DNA of 64,000 nucleotides from Advenella mimigardefordensis DPN7. GTDB lineage: Bacteria > Pseudomonadota > Gammaproteobacteria > Burkholderiales > Burkholderiaceae_B. The notes below the pieces were generated by a model, which was not told where the DNA came from, did no database searches, and saw only the letters and a program-made list of their open reading frames with translations. Both the position numbers and the translations under genes were made by a program. The DNA lies in contig NZ_CP003915.1 in assembly GCF_000521505.1 (NCBI RefSeq), positions 3,038,001 to 3,102,000 of the forward strand. Reading direction: 5' to 3'. Every line of letters starts with the position of its first letter. Position 1 is the first letter of the stretch. This document shows positions 28,935 to 37,147 of this stretch, in pieces.

Positions 28935-29063
28935 TTACACGCGTTTTACTTTTTCCAGCATTTTGAATACGCCTTTGGGCGCACGTACAAAAAGACGTTT
29001 GAATGCTTTACCCAGGCAACGACGCTCCAGCGTGTTGCGGCGAGTGCGTTTGACTTCTGCCAT
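28935..29063 (-). CDS. Small highly basic protein, 42 residues
   Basis: A 42-codon ORF, MAEVKRTRRNTLERRCLGKA..., ending EKVKRV, with roughly 15 Lys/Arg and no acidic patch, resembling small ribosome- or nucleic-acid-binding proteins in composition. A GGAG Shine-Dalgarno lies 7 nt upstream. Its promoter at 29099-29127 and its own terminator at 28802-28829 make it an independent transcription unit downstream of pdxA. I do not recognise the family, and gene callers often omit genes this short. Confidence 0.7.
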   Translation of the reverse strand: MAEVKRTRRNTLERRCLGKAFKRLFVRAPKGVFKMLEKVKRV

Positions 29064-29098
29064 GAGATTCTCCGAGAAAATTTTACGTAATCGGAGAT

Positions 29099-29127
29099 TC
29101 TAGCATTAAATCAGCTATTTATCCACG
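29099..29127 (-). promoter_or_regulatory. Candidate promoter of the 42-residue basic protein gene
   Basis: On the minus strand TGGATA, a 17-bp spacer, then TAGAAT preceded by TG (extended -10, TGCTAGAAT). It would start transcription about 30 nt before the ATG at 29063. Positions are accurate to a few bases. Confidence 0.5.
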
Positions 29128-29162
29128 AATTTCGCCTCACCCCCCTATTCCGATAGCGAAAA

Positions 29163-30188
29163 TCAGACACCCGGGTTATGCATCCGCAAAGCCAGCTCAC
29201 AGGCGACACGTAGCGACGCTGGATCCGCCACTCCTTTGCCGGCAATATCATAAGCGGTCCCATGGTCTACACTGGTGCGGATAAACGGCAGGCCCACGGT
29301 CACATTCACGCCGTTGTCCACGCCAAGATACTTCACCGGGATCAGGCCCTGATCATGGTATTGCGCCACGACAATATCAAACTCACCACGGCGGGCCCTC
29401 ATGAAAATCGTATCGCCAGGAAAGGGGCCATCTACATCAAGCCCTTCCGCCCGGGCAGCGTCAATCGCCGGCCGGATGATGGTTTCGTCTTCATGGCCAA
29501 ACCGCCCTCCCTCACCCGCATGCGGGTTAAGCCCTGCCACCGCAATACGCGGCGACGCCAGACCCACCATGCGACAGGCCCGATCTGCCAGCCGGATGGT
29601 GTCCAGCTCGTTTTCAAATGTGATCAGCGCGGGTACCTCGCTCAGCGCGACATGAATCGTCACCAGAATCACCCGCAACTGCTCGTTAAGCAGCATCATC
29701 GCGACCCTTGGCACCCCTGCCTCCTGGGCCAGAATTTCCGTATGCCCGGGAAAATCAACACCGCCAGCCTTAAGCGAGCGCTTATTGATGGGCGCGGTGA
29801 CAATGGCCGAAATCTCACCCGCCATGGCATCGGCAATCGCAGCCAGGAGAAAGTGATAGGAGGCCAGGCCAGCCTGCGCACTCACCTGACCCAGCGGCAG
29901 ATCCTGCGGCAAAGGGTCGGCACAGCGAATAACCGGTATTTCAGACGAAATTGCCATGTTCTGGTGTGCCGCCTTCCATTGGGCCACCGAGTCATGGGCA
30001 GTAACTGGCAGGCTCAGCCCAAGCTGGGCAACGGCCCGCGATACAGCCCCGGCGTCCCCGTATACCACCGTGCTGGCGGGCAGCCCCTGGCTGAACAGCC
30101 TGGCGACCAGTTCGGGTCCAATACCTGCGGCATCGCCCATCGTCAGCCCCAGGGGCCCCGTTGCAGACAGTAGCGGTTCAGTTGTCAT
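29163..30188 (-). CDS. pdxA: 4-hydroxythreonine-4-phosphate dehydrogenase
   Basis: Enzyme of de novo pyridoxal 5'-phosphate synthesis (341 residues). It shows GLTMGDAAGIGPELVARLF, the metal-site FPGHTEILA and VTIHVALSEVP, GLNPHAGEGGRFGHED and the C-terminal VNVTVGLPFIRTSVDHGTAYDIAGKG. In many proteobacteria pdxA lies in the surA-rsmA operon; here it is separate, preceded by three 13-bp direct repeats. No clear Shine-Dalgarno is seen before the ATG at 30188. Confidence 0.95.
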   Translation of the reverse strand: MTTEPLLSATGPLGLTMGDAAGIGPELVARLFSQGLPASTVVYGDAGAVSRAVAQLGLSLPVTAHDSVAQWKAAHQNMAISSEIPVIRCADPLPQDLPLGQVSAQAGLASYHFLLAAIADAMAGEISAIVTAPINKRSLKAGGVDFPGHTEILAQEAGVPRVAMMLLNEQLRVILVTIHVALSEVPALITFENELDTIRLADRACRMVGLASPRIAVAGLNPHAGEGGRFGHEDETIIRPAIDAARAEGLDVDGPFPGDTIFMRARRGEFDIVVAQYHDQGLIPVKYLGVDNGVNVTVGLPFIRTSVDHGTAYDIAGKGVADPASLRVACELALRMHNPGV

Positions 30189-30201
30189 AAAGTCACGATT
30201 T

Positions 30202-30248
30202 GTGAATACGTCGATAATGGTGAATACGTCGAATGGTGAATACGTCGA
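30202..30248. repeat. Three direct repeats of GTGAATACGTCGA upstream of pdxA
   Basis: Identical 13-mers at 30202-30214, 30220-30232 and 30236-30248 (periods 18 and 16 bp), beginning 14 bp upstream of the pdxA ATG in the pdxA/uvrA divergent region. They could be iterons for a regulator or a slippage product. Confidence 0.8.
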
Positions 30249-30411
30249 TCATGAGTGGCCATGCGACCAGCGTGCGAAAGTGTAATCCCAATATCCGAAC
30301 AATACAATCGACCTCCTTCACCGGTCCGGCTCCGTCCGGCGGACCGACCCGCCTGCAGAATTTTGGTGCTGCATCGTGTCAACAATCAATTATTATGCGA
30401 CAATATCATAC

Positions 30412-30427
30412 CTGTTTATTTATACAG
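30412..30427. promoter_or_regulatory. LexA (SOS) box upstream of the double UvrA
   Basis: CTGTTTATTTATACAG fits the SOS consensus CTG-N10-CAG with 8 of 10 central bases matching the TATATATATA core, and is followed by TA as in the full consensus. It lies 58 bp before the ATG at 30486 and next to a -10-like TATCAT (30404-30409), so LexA would block the promoter. Confidence 0.82.
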
Positions 30428-30450
30428 TAAGCATCCTCTTCTTCCTCATC

Positions 30451-30471
30451 GCCCCTGTCGGAAACAGGGGC
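30451..30471 (+). promoter_or_regulatory. Leader hairpin just before the uvrA ribosome-binding site
   Basis: GCCCCTG (30451-30457) pairs with CAGGGGC (30465-30471) over a 7-nt loop, followed by TTT and then the GGAG Shine-Dalgarno. It is either a weak attenuator or a structural element of the leader. Confidence 0.4.
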
Positions 30472-30485
30472 TTTCGGAGCACTTC

Positions 30486-33400
30486 ATGAGTTCGCAGATC
30501 CGGATATTCGGCGCCAGGCAAAACAATCTCAAAAATCTCGATGTCACCTTCAATACCGGAGAATTCGTGGTTGTGACCGGCGTTTCAGGCTCGGGCAAAA
30601 GCTCGCTCGCCTTCGATACGCTTTACGCCGAGGGTCAGCGCAAATATGTGGAAACCTTCTCGCCCTATGCCCGGCAATTTCTGGATCGCATGGACAAACC
30701 CCAGGCTGATCGTATAGAAGGCATTCTGCCTGCCATTGCCATCGACCAGACCAATCCGGTACGCAATTCTCGCAGCTCGGTCGGCACCATGACCGAACTG
30801 AATGATCATATCAAATTGCTGTTTGCCCGCGCCGCCAGGCTTTACTGCCGCCAGTGCGGCACCGAAGTGCGCAAAGACAATCCGGATTCCATCTATGAAT
30901 TTCTTGCCACCGCTACCCCGGCACTGAACGATCCGCGTCTTATCCTCACTTTCCCCGTGGTCGTTCCCGGCAATTACAGCGAAGACGAAGTCCGCCAATA
31001 TCTTGAACAGCAGGGCTATACCCGGGTGCACGCCGAGGAGGAACGCAGTGCCACGGTCACCCCCAAAGGGCGCAGCAAAGCACAGAAAGTGGAAATCAGC
31101 CGGGTGCTGCATGTGGTCCAGGATCGCTTCCGCTTTTCCACCACCGAAAAATCGCGCGTGATCGAAGGCCTGGAGGCCTGCCTGCGCTACGGAACCGGCA
31201 TGTGCACCGTCTACGCGGTAGACAATGACAGCCAGCCGCTGCAATCATGGAAGTTCAGCGAACAGTTGCACTGCGCCAATTGCGATATTACCTACTCCTC
31301 GCCCCTGCCCAGTACCTTTTCCTTCAACTCCCCCCTGGGTGCCTGCGATACCTGCCGTGGTTTCGGGCGCGCCATGGGCATCGATTTTGGCCTGGTCATT
31401 CCCGACGAAACCAAATCCCTGCAGGACGGCGCGGTCAAACCCTGGCAGACACCAAGCTATAGCGAATGCCAGACAGAAATGATGCAATACGCGAAAAAGG
31501 CCGGCATCCGCACCGATACGCCGTGGAAACAACTGAACAATGCAGAGCAGCACTGGGTGCTTTACGGCGATCCCGAGTGGAAAGGCGGCGCGTCCGCCTG
31601 GAAGCATCAGTGGTACGGGGTACAGCGTTTTTTTGACTGGCTTGAGACCAAGTCTTACAAGATGCATGTGCGTGTGCTGCTGTCCAAATACCGCAGCTAT
31701 ACGCCCTGCCCCGCCTGCCACGGCTCACGCCTCAAACCAGACGCCACGCTATGGCGACTGGGGGATGCCGCCGTAAGCGATGACATCACGGGAACCTATA
31801 CCCGCTTTATGCCCGTACATGCCAAATGGTCAGAGCCGGCGCTGAACGCGCTGGACGGTCTTGGCATTCATGACCTGATGCGCCTGCCAATCACCCAGGT
31901 ACGGGAATTTTTTGCCACCCTCACTCTTTCCGTCTTCATGGACAGCGCCATGGATCTGGTGCTTCAGGAAATCCGCAGCCGGCTGGACTTTCTCTGCAAC
32001 GTAGGCCTGGGTTACCTCAGCCTGGACCGCCAAAGCCGTACGCTGTCCGGCGGCGAAGTCCAGCGTATCAACCTCACGACTGCGCTGGGTACTTCACTGG
32101 TCAACACGCTGTTTGTCCTGGATGAGCCATCCATTGGCCTGCATCCGCGTGACATGCACCGGATTGTCCAGGTGCTGCATCGCCTGCGCGATGCCGGCAA
32201 CACCCTGGTGGTGGTCGAGCATGACCCACAGGTCATGGTCGCGGCCGACCGGATTCTGGATATTGGCCCGGGCCCGGGCGAGCGCGGCGGGCAGATCGTC
32301 TTTGACGGCTCGCCGCAGCGCCTGCGCGAAGGCAGCTCGCTCACCGGCCGCTACCTGAGCGGACAATTACGGGTCGAAGCGCCCCGTCCAATGCCGGTCC
32401 AACCCAATACACCCAAACTCATCATTGAAGGCGTCAGCGCCAATAATCTGCAGAACGTCGATGTTGCCTTTCCGCTGGGTCGTCTGGTCTGCCTGACCGG
32501 CGTTTCCGGCTCCGGCAAATCCACGCTGGTTCAGGATGTCCTCTACCCGGCGCTGCTCAAACATTTTGGTCGCCCCACAGAGGCACCCGGCCCGTTCACC
32601 CGTCTGCTAGGCGCGGAACAAATCGCCAGTGTAGTCATGGTTGATCAAAGCCCGATAGGCAAAACCGCCAGATCGAATCCCGCCAGCTACGTCGGCGCCT
32701 TCGATGCCATTCGCAAGCTGTTCGCGCAGGCGCCGGCAGCCCGTGAACGCGGCTATACACCCGGCACCTTCAGCTTTAACAGCGGCGATGGCCGTTGCCC
32801 CACCTGCGGCGGCACCGGCTTTGAGCATGTGGAAATGCAGTTTCTGTCCGATGTGTACATTCGCTGCCCCGACTGCGACGGCAAGCGCTTCCGCCCGGAA
32901 ATTCTGGAAATCCATGTAGAACACTTAGGTAACAGCGCCTCTATCGATCAGGTGCTGGATATGACTGTCAGCGAAGCGCTCACTTTTTTCAAAGGACTGC
33001 GCGACGTACAAACCAGCCTGTCCCCACTCATCGACGTCGGGCTGGAGTACCTCAAACTTGGCCAGCCCGTCCCTACCCTGTCCGGTGGCGAGGCCCAGCG
33101 CCTGAAGCTCGCCGGGCATCTGGCCGAAGCGGCGCGTAGCGGTATCTCGTCGGCAAAGGTCGCCAAAAAAGGCAGCCTGTTCCTGTTTGACGAGCCCACT
33201 ACCGGCCTGCATTTCGACGATGTTGCCCGACTCATGGGTGCCTTTCGCAAACTGCTGGGGGCGGGCCACTCCCTGCTGGTCATCGAACACAATCTGGACG
33301 TGATCCGTGCCTCCGACTGGCTGATTGATCTGGGCCCCGAAGGTGGCGTTGACGGGGGCCGCATCGTCGCCGAAGGTACGCCCGCGACCGTCATGACCAT

Positions 33401-36182
33401 CCCCCAATCGCACACCGGTACTGCGTTGCGCGAATACGAATCGGATATTATCGCCAGCGCACCGCTGTCTCTGCAGGAGCCGCTGGCCGATTACGCGGGC
33501 AGCACGGCACTAACAGCGGCAAGACACGAGACGCCGTCGCAAATCGATATCATGAACGCCAGGGAACACAATCTGAAAGGCGTCAACGTACATATTCCGC
33601 ATAATACGTTTACCGTTATCACCGGTGTGTCAGGCTCCGGCAAATCAACGCTGGCCTTTGACATCCTGTTCAACGAAGGCCAGCGCCGCTATCTGGAATC
33701 ACTCAACGCCTATGCACGTGCCGTGGTGCAACCTGCCGGCAAGCCGGATGTGGACGCGATTTACGGCATTCCGCCCACGGTCGCCATCGAGCAGCGTACC
33801 AGTCGTGGCGGCCGCAAATCCACGGTCGGCACCATGACCGAAGCGCACCATTTTCTGCGGCTGCTGTATGTCAAACTGGGAACACAATATTGTCCCGACT
33901 GTCAGGTTCCGGTGGAGCCACAATCACAGGAACAGATTTTTGCCCGCATCATGAGTACCTGCAAGGGCAGGCACATCGGTGTTCTGGCACCACTGGTCAC
34001 GGCTCGCAAAGGTTACTATACTGACCTGGCCAAATGGGCCGAAGGCAAAGGCTATACCCACCTGCGGGTTGACGGTGACTTCATTCCCGTCAAGCCCTGG
34101 CCCAGACTCGATCGCTACAAGGAACATACGATCGAATTGCCGGTGGCCGATCTTATTATTACCCCGGCCGCAGAATCCAGCCTGAAGCAGGCCCTGCACA
34201 GTGCGCTGGAAACCGGCCACGGCACCATGAGCATCATTCTCGATCTGGACCCGACAAATCCATTGCAGGCCAGTGAGCTGGAGCAGCAACACTTTTCCAC
34301 CAAGCGTGCCTGCCCGTCCTGCGGCACGAGTTTCCCCGAACCCGATCCCCGTTTGTTCTCTTATAACTCCAAGCATGGCTGGTGCAACACCTGCTTCGGC
34401 ACCGGCGTCAAACTCACCGGCTTCAACGAAGAACAAAGTGGTGAGGAAGATGCCTGGAAAAACCTGTCGGATGACGAAGAACACGAACTCCAGGCCTGCC
34501 CGTCCTGCCATGGCCAGCGCCTGAATCGCAACGCGCTGGCGGTACGCTGGAAGGACCGCAGCATTGCCGATCTGGCCGCGTTGCCGGTCAGCGAAGCGCA
34601 TACCTTCTTTGCCGGCCTGATTCTGAAAGGTCGCGATGCGGAGATTGCGCGCGATATCCTGAATGAAATAAAAAGCCGGCTGGCCTTTATGGAAGAGGTC
34701 GGGCTGGGCTATCTGGGCCTGGATCGGTCAGCCCCAACACTCTCCGGCGGCGAAGCACAACGCATCCGTCTGGCTGCCCAGCTGGGCTCGAACCTGCAGG
34801 GCGTGTGCTACATTCTGGACGAACCCACCATCGGCCTGCATCCGCGAGACAACCGGATACTGCTCAGCGCACTGTCACGACTGGAAGGCAATGGCAATAC
34901 CCTGGTGGTCGTAGAGCACGACGACGATACCATTCGCCGCGCCGAACATATTATCGACATCGGGCCCGGGGCAGGTGTGCGTGGCGGTACCGTGGTCGCC
35001 CAGGGTACTTACAACGATATCATCAGCAATCCGCATTCGCTCACCGGTCGTTACCTTGCTCACCCCATGGCCCACCCATTAAGGCCCGGCCAGCCCACCA
35101 ACGCCGATACCGATTACATCGAGATTCATCGTGCCCATTTGCATAACCTGCAACACGTGAATGTCCGTATTCCCAAAGGACGCCTCAGCGTCATTACCGG
35201 CGTATCGGGTTCCGGCAAGTCATCACTGGCGCGCGATGTTCTGCTGGATAACCTCAAGGGTGTAATCGGCACCAAAACACCGGCCCCATGGCGTGGCTGC
35301 GAAGACATCACCGGCTGGGAAAGTGTGGATCGCGTCCTGGAAGTCGATCAGACACCCATCGGCAAAACGCCACGGTCCTGCCCGGCAACCTATATCGGCT
35401 TCTGGGATGATGTACGGCGTCAGTTTGCAGAAACGCGCGATGCAAAAATTCGCGGCTGGAGCAGTTCCCGATTCTCATTCAATACCGGCGACGGGCGCTG
35501 CCCCATTTGCGAGGGCCAGGGTATGCGCACCATTGAAATGAGCTTTTTGCCCGACATTAAAGTGCCATGCGAGGCATGCAACGGCAACCGTTTCAATCCC
35601 GATACGCTGGCCATCCGCCTGCGTGAAAAAAATGTGGGCGAAGTGCTGAAAATGGAAGTCGATGATGCCATTCCCTATTTCGCCTCCCATCCCAAGGTCA
35701 AGCGCTCATTACAACTGCTGCAGGATGTCGGTTTGGGCTACCTCACGCTGGGACAACCTTCCCCTACCCTTTCCGGCGGTGAAGCTCAGCGGATCAAGCT
35801 CGTATCGGAGCTGGTGAAGGCAAGACTGGACGAAGGCGTTATCAAAACCGGCAGAGCCTCAAGCAGGCCGCATACCCTGTATGTGCTCGACGAACCCACC
35901 GTAGGATTGTCCATGGCAGACGTCGAAAAGCTGATTATCGTGCTGCACCGGCTGGTCGAAGCGGGCAATACCGTTGTTGTTATTGAGCATAATCTGGACA
36001 TCATGGCCGAGGCAGACTGGATTGTCGACATGGGCCCGGAAGGCGGCAATGGCGGTGGACAGGTAGTGGCAATGGGATCGGTGCAGGACATTATTGCGAA
36101 AAAAGCCAAGTCCCATACCGGCCTTGTGTTGGAGGAATTTCTGACCCGCGGGCCTGAATCGGTGCCAGCCCTGTCATCGTAA
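30486..36182 (+). CDS. uvrA: Double-length UvrA-like excinuclease subunit (four ABC ATPase domains)
   Basis: A single ORF of 1898 residues, about twice normal UvrA (about 940). It contains two consecutive complete UvrA units. Four Walker A motifs read TGVSGSGKSS (31-40), TGVSGSGKST, TGVSGSGKST and TGVSGSGKSS, with four LSGGE signatures and four DEP-type Walker B motifs (DEPSIGLHPRD, DEPTTGLHFDD, DEPTIGLHPRD, DEPTVGLSMAD). Paired CxxC zinc sites include CPACHGSRL, CPTCGGTGF ... CPDCDGKRF, CPSCHGQRL and CPICEGQGM ... CEACNGNRF. UvrA normally acts as a homodimer in nucleotide excision repair, so this chain may be a covalent pseudo-dimer. Proteins of this length are known from Burkholderiales. 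The ATG at 30486 follows GGAG; upstream extension would run through the SOS box. Confidence 0.9.
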   Translation: MSSQIRIFGARQNNLKNLDVTFNTGEFVVVTGVSGSGKSSLAFDTLYAEGQRKYVETFSPYARQFLDRMDKPQADRIEGILPAIAIDQTNPVRNSRSSVGTMTELNDHIKLLFARAARLYCRQCGTEVRKDNPDSIYEFLATATPALNDPRLILTFPVVVPGNYSEDEVRQYLEQQGYTRVHAEEERSATVTPKGRSKAQKVEISRVLHVVQDRFRFSTTEKSRVIEGLEACLRYGTGMCTVYAVDNDSQPLQSWKFSEQLHCANCDITYSSPLPSTFSFNSPLGACDTCRGFGRAMGIDFGLVIPDETKSLQDGAVKPWQTPSYSECQTEMMQYAKKAGIRTDTPWKQLNNAEQHWVLYGDPEWKGGASAWKHQWYGVQRFFDWLETKSYKMHVRVLLSKYRSYTPCPACHGSRLKPDATLWRLGDAAVSDDITGTYTRFMPVHAKWSEPALNALDGLGIHDLMRLPITQVREFFATLTLSVFMDSAMDLVLQEIRSRLDFLCNVGLGYLSLDRQSRTLSGGEVQRINLTTALGTSLVNTLFVLDEPSIGLHPRDMHRIVQVLHRLRDAGNTLVVVEHDPQVMVAADRILDIGPGPGERGGQIVFDGSPQRLREGSSLTGRYLSGQLRVEAPRPMPVQPNTPKLIIEGVSANNLQNVDVAFPLGRLVCLTGVSGSGKSTLVQDVLYPALLKHFGRPTEAPGPFTRLLGAEQIASVVMVDQSPIGKTARSNPASYVGAFDAIRKLFAQAPAARERGYTPGTFSFNSGDGRCPTCGGTGFEHVEMQFLSDVYIRCPDCDGKRFRPEILEIHVEHLGNSASIDQVLDMTVSEALTFFKGLRDVQTSLSPLIDVGLEYLKLGQPVPTLSGGEAQRLKLAGHLAEAARSGISSAKVAKKGSLFLFDEPTTGLHFDDVARLMGAFRKLLGAGHSLLVIEHNLDVIRASDWLIDLGPEGGVDGGRIVAEGTPATVMTIPQSHTGTALREYESDIIASAPLSLQEPLADYAGSTALTAARHETPSQIDIMNAREHNLKGVNVHIPHNTFTVITGVSGSGKSTLAFDILFNEGQRRYLESLNAYARAVVQPAGKPDVDAIYGIPPTVAIEQRTSRGGRKSTVGTMTEAHHFLRLLYVKLGTQYCPDCQVPVEPQSQEQIFARIMSTCKGRHIGVLAPLVTARKGYYTDLAKWAEGKGYTHLRVDGDFIPVKPWPRLDRYKEHTIELPVADLIITPAAESSLKQALHSALETGHGTMSIILDLDPTNPLQASELEQQHFSTKRACPSCGTSFPEPDPRLFSYNSKHGWCNTCFGTGVKLTGFNEEQSGEEDAWKNLSDDEEHELQACPSCHGQRLNRNALAVRWKDRSIADLAALPVSEAHTFFAGLILKGRDAEIARDILNEIKSRLAFMEEVGLGYLGLDRSAPTLSGGEAQRIRLAAQLGSNLQGVCYILDEPTIGLHPRDNRILLSALSRLEGNGNTLVVVEHDDDTIRRAEHIIDIGPGAGVRGGTVVAQGTYNDIISNPHSLTGRYLAHPMAHPLRPGQPTNADTDYIEIHRAHLHNLQHVNVRIPKGRLSVITGVSGSGKSSLARDVLLDNLKGVIGTKTPAPWRGCEDITGWESVDRVLEVDQTPIGKTPRSCPATYIGFWDDVRRQFAETRDAKIRGWSSSRFSFNTGDGRCPICEGQGMRTIEMSFLPDIKVPCEACNGNRFNPDTLAIRLREKNVGEVLKMEVDDAIPYFASHPKVKRSLQLLQDVGLGYLTLGQPSPTLSGGEAQRIKLVSELVKARLDEGVIKTGRASSRPHTLYVLDEPTVGLSMADVEKLIIVLHRLVEAGNTVVVIEHNLDIMAEADWIVDMGPEGGNGGGQVVAMGSVQDIIAKKAKSHTGLVLEEFLTRGPESVPALSS

Positions 36183-36190
36183 AACGGCAA

Positions 36191-36221
36191 GGGCCGCGAC
36201 AGCAAACCTGCGGCGCGGCCC
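36191..36221 (+). terminator. G+C-rich hairpin after the double uvrA
   Basis: GGGCCGCG (36191-36198) pairs with CGCGGCCC (36214-36221) ten bases after the stop. There is no T tract, so this is at best a weak or Rho-assisted terminator. Confidence 0.4.
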
Positions 36222-36395
36222 GCTGCAGGCCAAAAACGCCAAAAGCGCCAGAAACTGTAGCGCCGCCTTGCCCGACAATCACCGCCTGCGGTGCCCCCTG
36301 GCGCCGCCTATGGCCATGCATCGCGCCCATGCATCGCGCCGTCCGGGCGATGCGGCCAGCTCACGCCGGCTGCCACTACTATCTTCTCGCTGCCT

Positions 36396-36980
36396 TCAGA
36401 AAGGGGTGGCCAGTTGTAATGCGTGCACACGTACATCGTCCGGCCAGTCGGCGATCTGTTTTTCTAACGCGGCGATATCATCGGCAAACAGCGCCCTGGT
36501 GGCTTCTTCGTATCCGGGCAGATCACCGCCCAGCGCCAGCATGAAATGATAGGCCCGTTCCTGCGCTTTGCGTCGGGCATCACGGTCTCCGTTGCCGAGT
36601 CGAGCCGCCTCAACCAATTTGCGCAAGACCACCGATGCCCCCCCTGGCTGGGCCGCCAGCCATTCCCAGTGTCTGGGCAGCAGCGTCACCTCCCTGGAAA
36701 CCACGCCCAGCTTCGGTCGACCACGCCGGCGGACAGCCTGATCGTCCTCTTCCTGCGTGCTCTCCACATCCAGCGACAGACCGGCTTGCGTTGCGCTATC
36801 CAGCAGGCGTAAATCAATGTCGGTCGAACGGCCCGTCTCATCATCGAATATCAATACGGCGCTGGCCGACTTTGCTTTCAGCGCAGCCTGATAAGCCGAC
36901 GCGATTTGCGATAACGTGCCGGCAGCAAGCTTGTGGTATCCGTGAAATACGGTATAAGTGGGTTCGCGCATCGTCTCCAT
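36396..36980 (-). CDS. DUF2239 family protein
   Basis: A 194-residue cytoplasmic protein of the DUF2239 family, recognised from RRRGRPKLGVVSREVTLLPRHWEWLAAQPGGAS; the function is unknown. The N-terminal half (TVFHGYHKLAAGTL ... ASAVLIFDDETGRSTDIDLR) is followed by the RGRPKLGV-type basic hook and a helical C-terminus. The ATG at 36980 has a GGAG site; the 18-codon upstream extension runs into operator-like DNA. Its promoter region carries two ATTACCCGG sites, suggesting repressor control. Confidence 0.85.
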   Translation of the reverse strand: METMREPTYTVFHGYHKLAAGTLSQIASAYQAALKAKSASAVLIFDDETGRSTDIDLRLLDSATQAGLSLDVESTQEEDDQAVRRRGRPKLGVVSREVTLLPRHWEWLAAQPGGASVVLRKLVEAARLGNGDRDARRKAQERAYHFMLALGGDLPGYEEATRALFADDIAALEKQIADWPDDVRVHALQLATPF

Positions 36981-36998
36981 TACAGATTCTCCTTCATT

Positions 36999-37061
36999 AG
37001 TTTGTTCATACAAACAAATATTACCCGGATACAAATAATATTGGAATATTACCCGGGTAAT
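36999..37061 (-). promoter_or_regulatory. Promoter/operator region of the DUF2239 gene
   Basis: Two copies of ATTACCCGG are found, at 37020-37028 and within the perfect 14-bp palindrome ATTACCCGGGTAAT (37048-37061), 28 bp apart. Between them on the minus strand lies TTCCAA-N17-TAATAT, a plausible promoter. A TTTGTT...AACAAA-like dyad lies at 36999-37017. Confidence 0.55.
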
Positions 37062-37147
37062 TAAATGGAGAATGTCTTTTATCAGCCACAGCCAGGGGCG
37101 AACACATTCAGCAGCTAGCGGCGTGATGCGTCAATACCTGACTCAGA

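Noticed and set aside
30255..30485. 77-codon upstream extension of the doubled UvrA
   Set aside because: It would run through the pdxA repeats, the SOS box and the leader hairpin; the canonical UvrA N-terminus and a GGAG site are at 30486.
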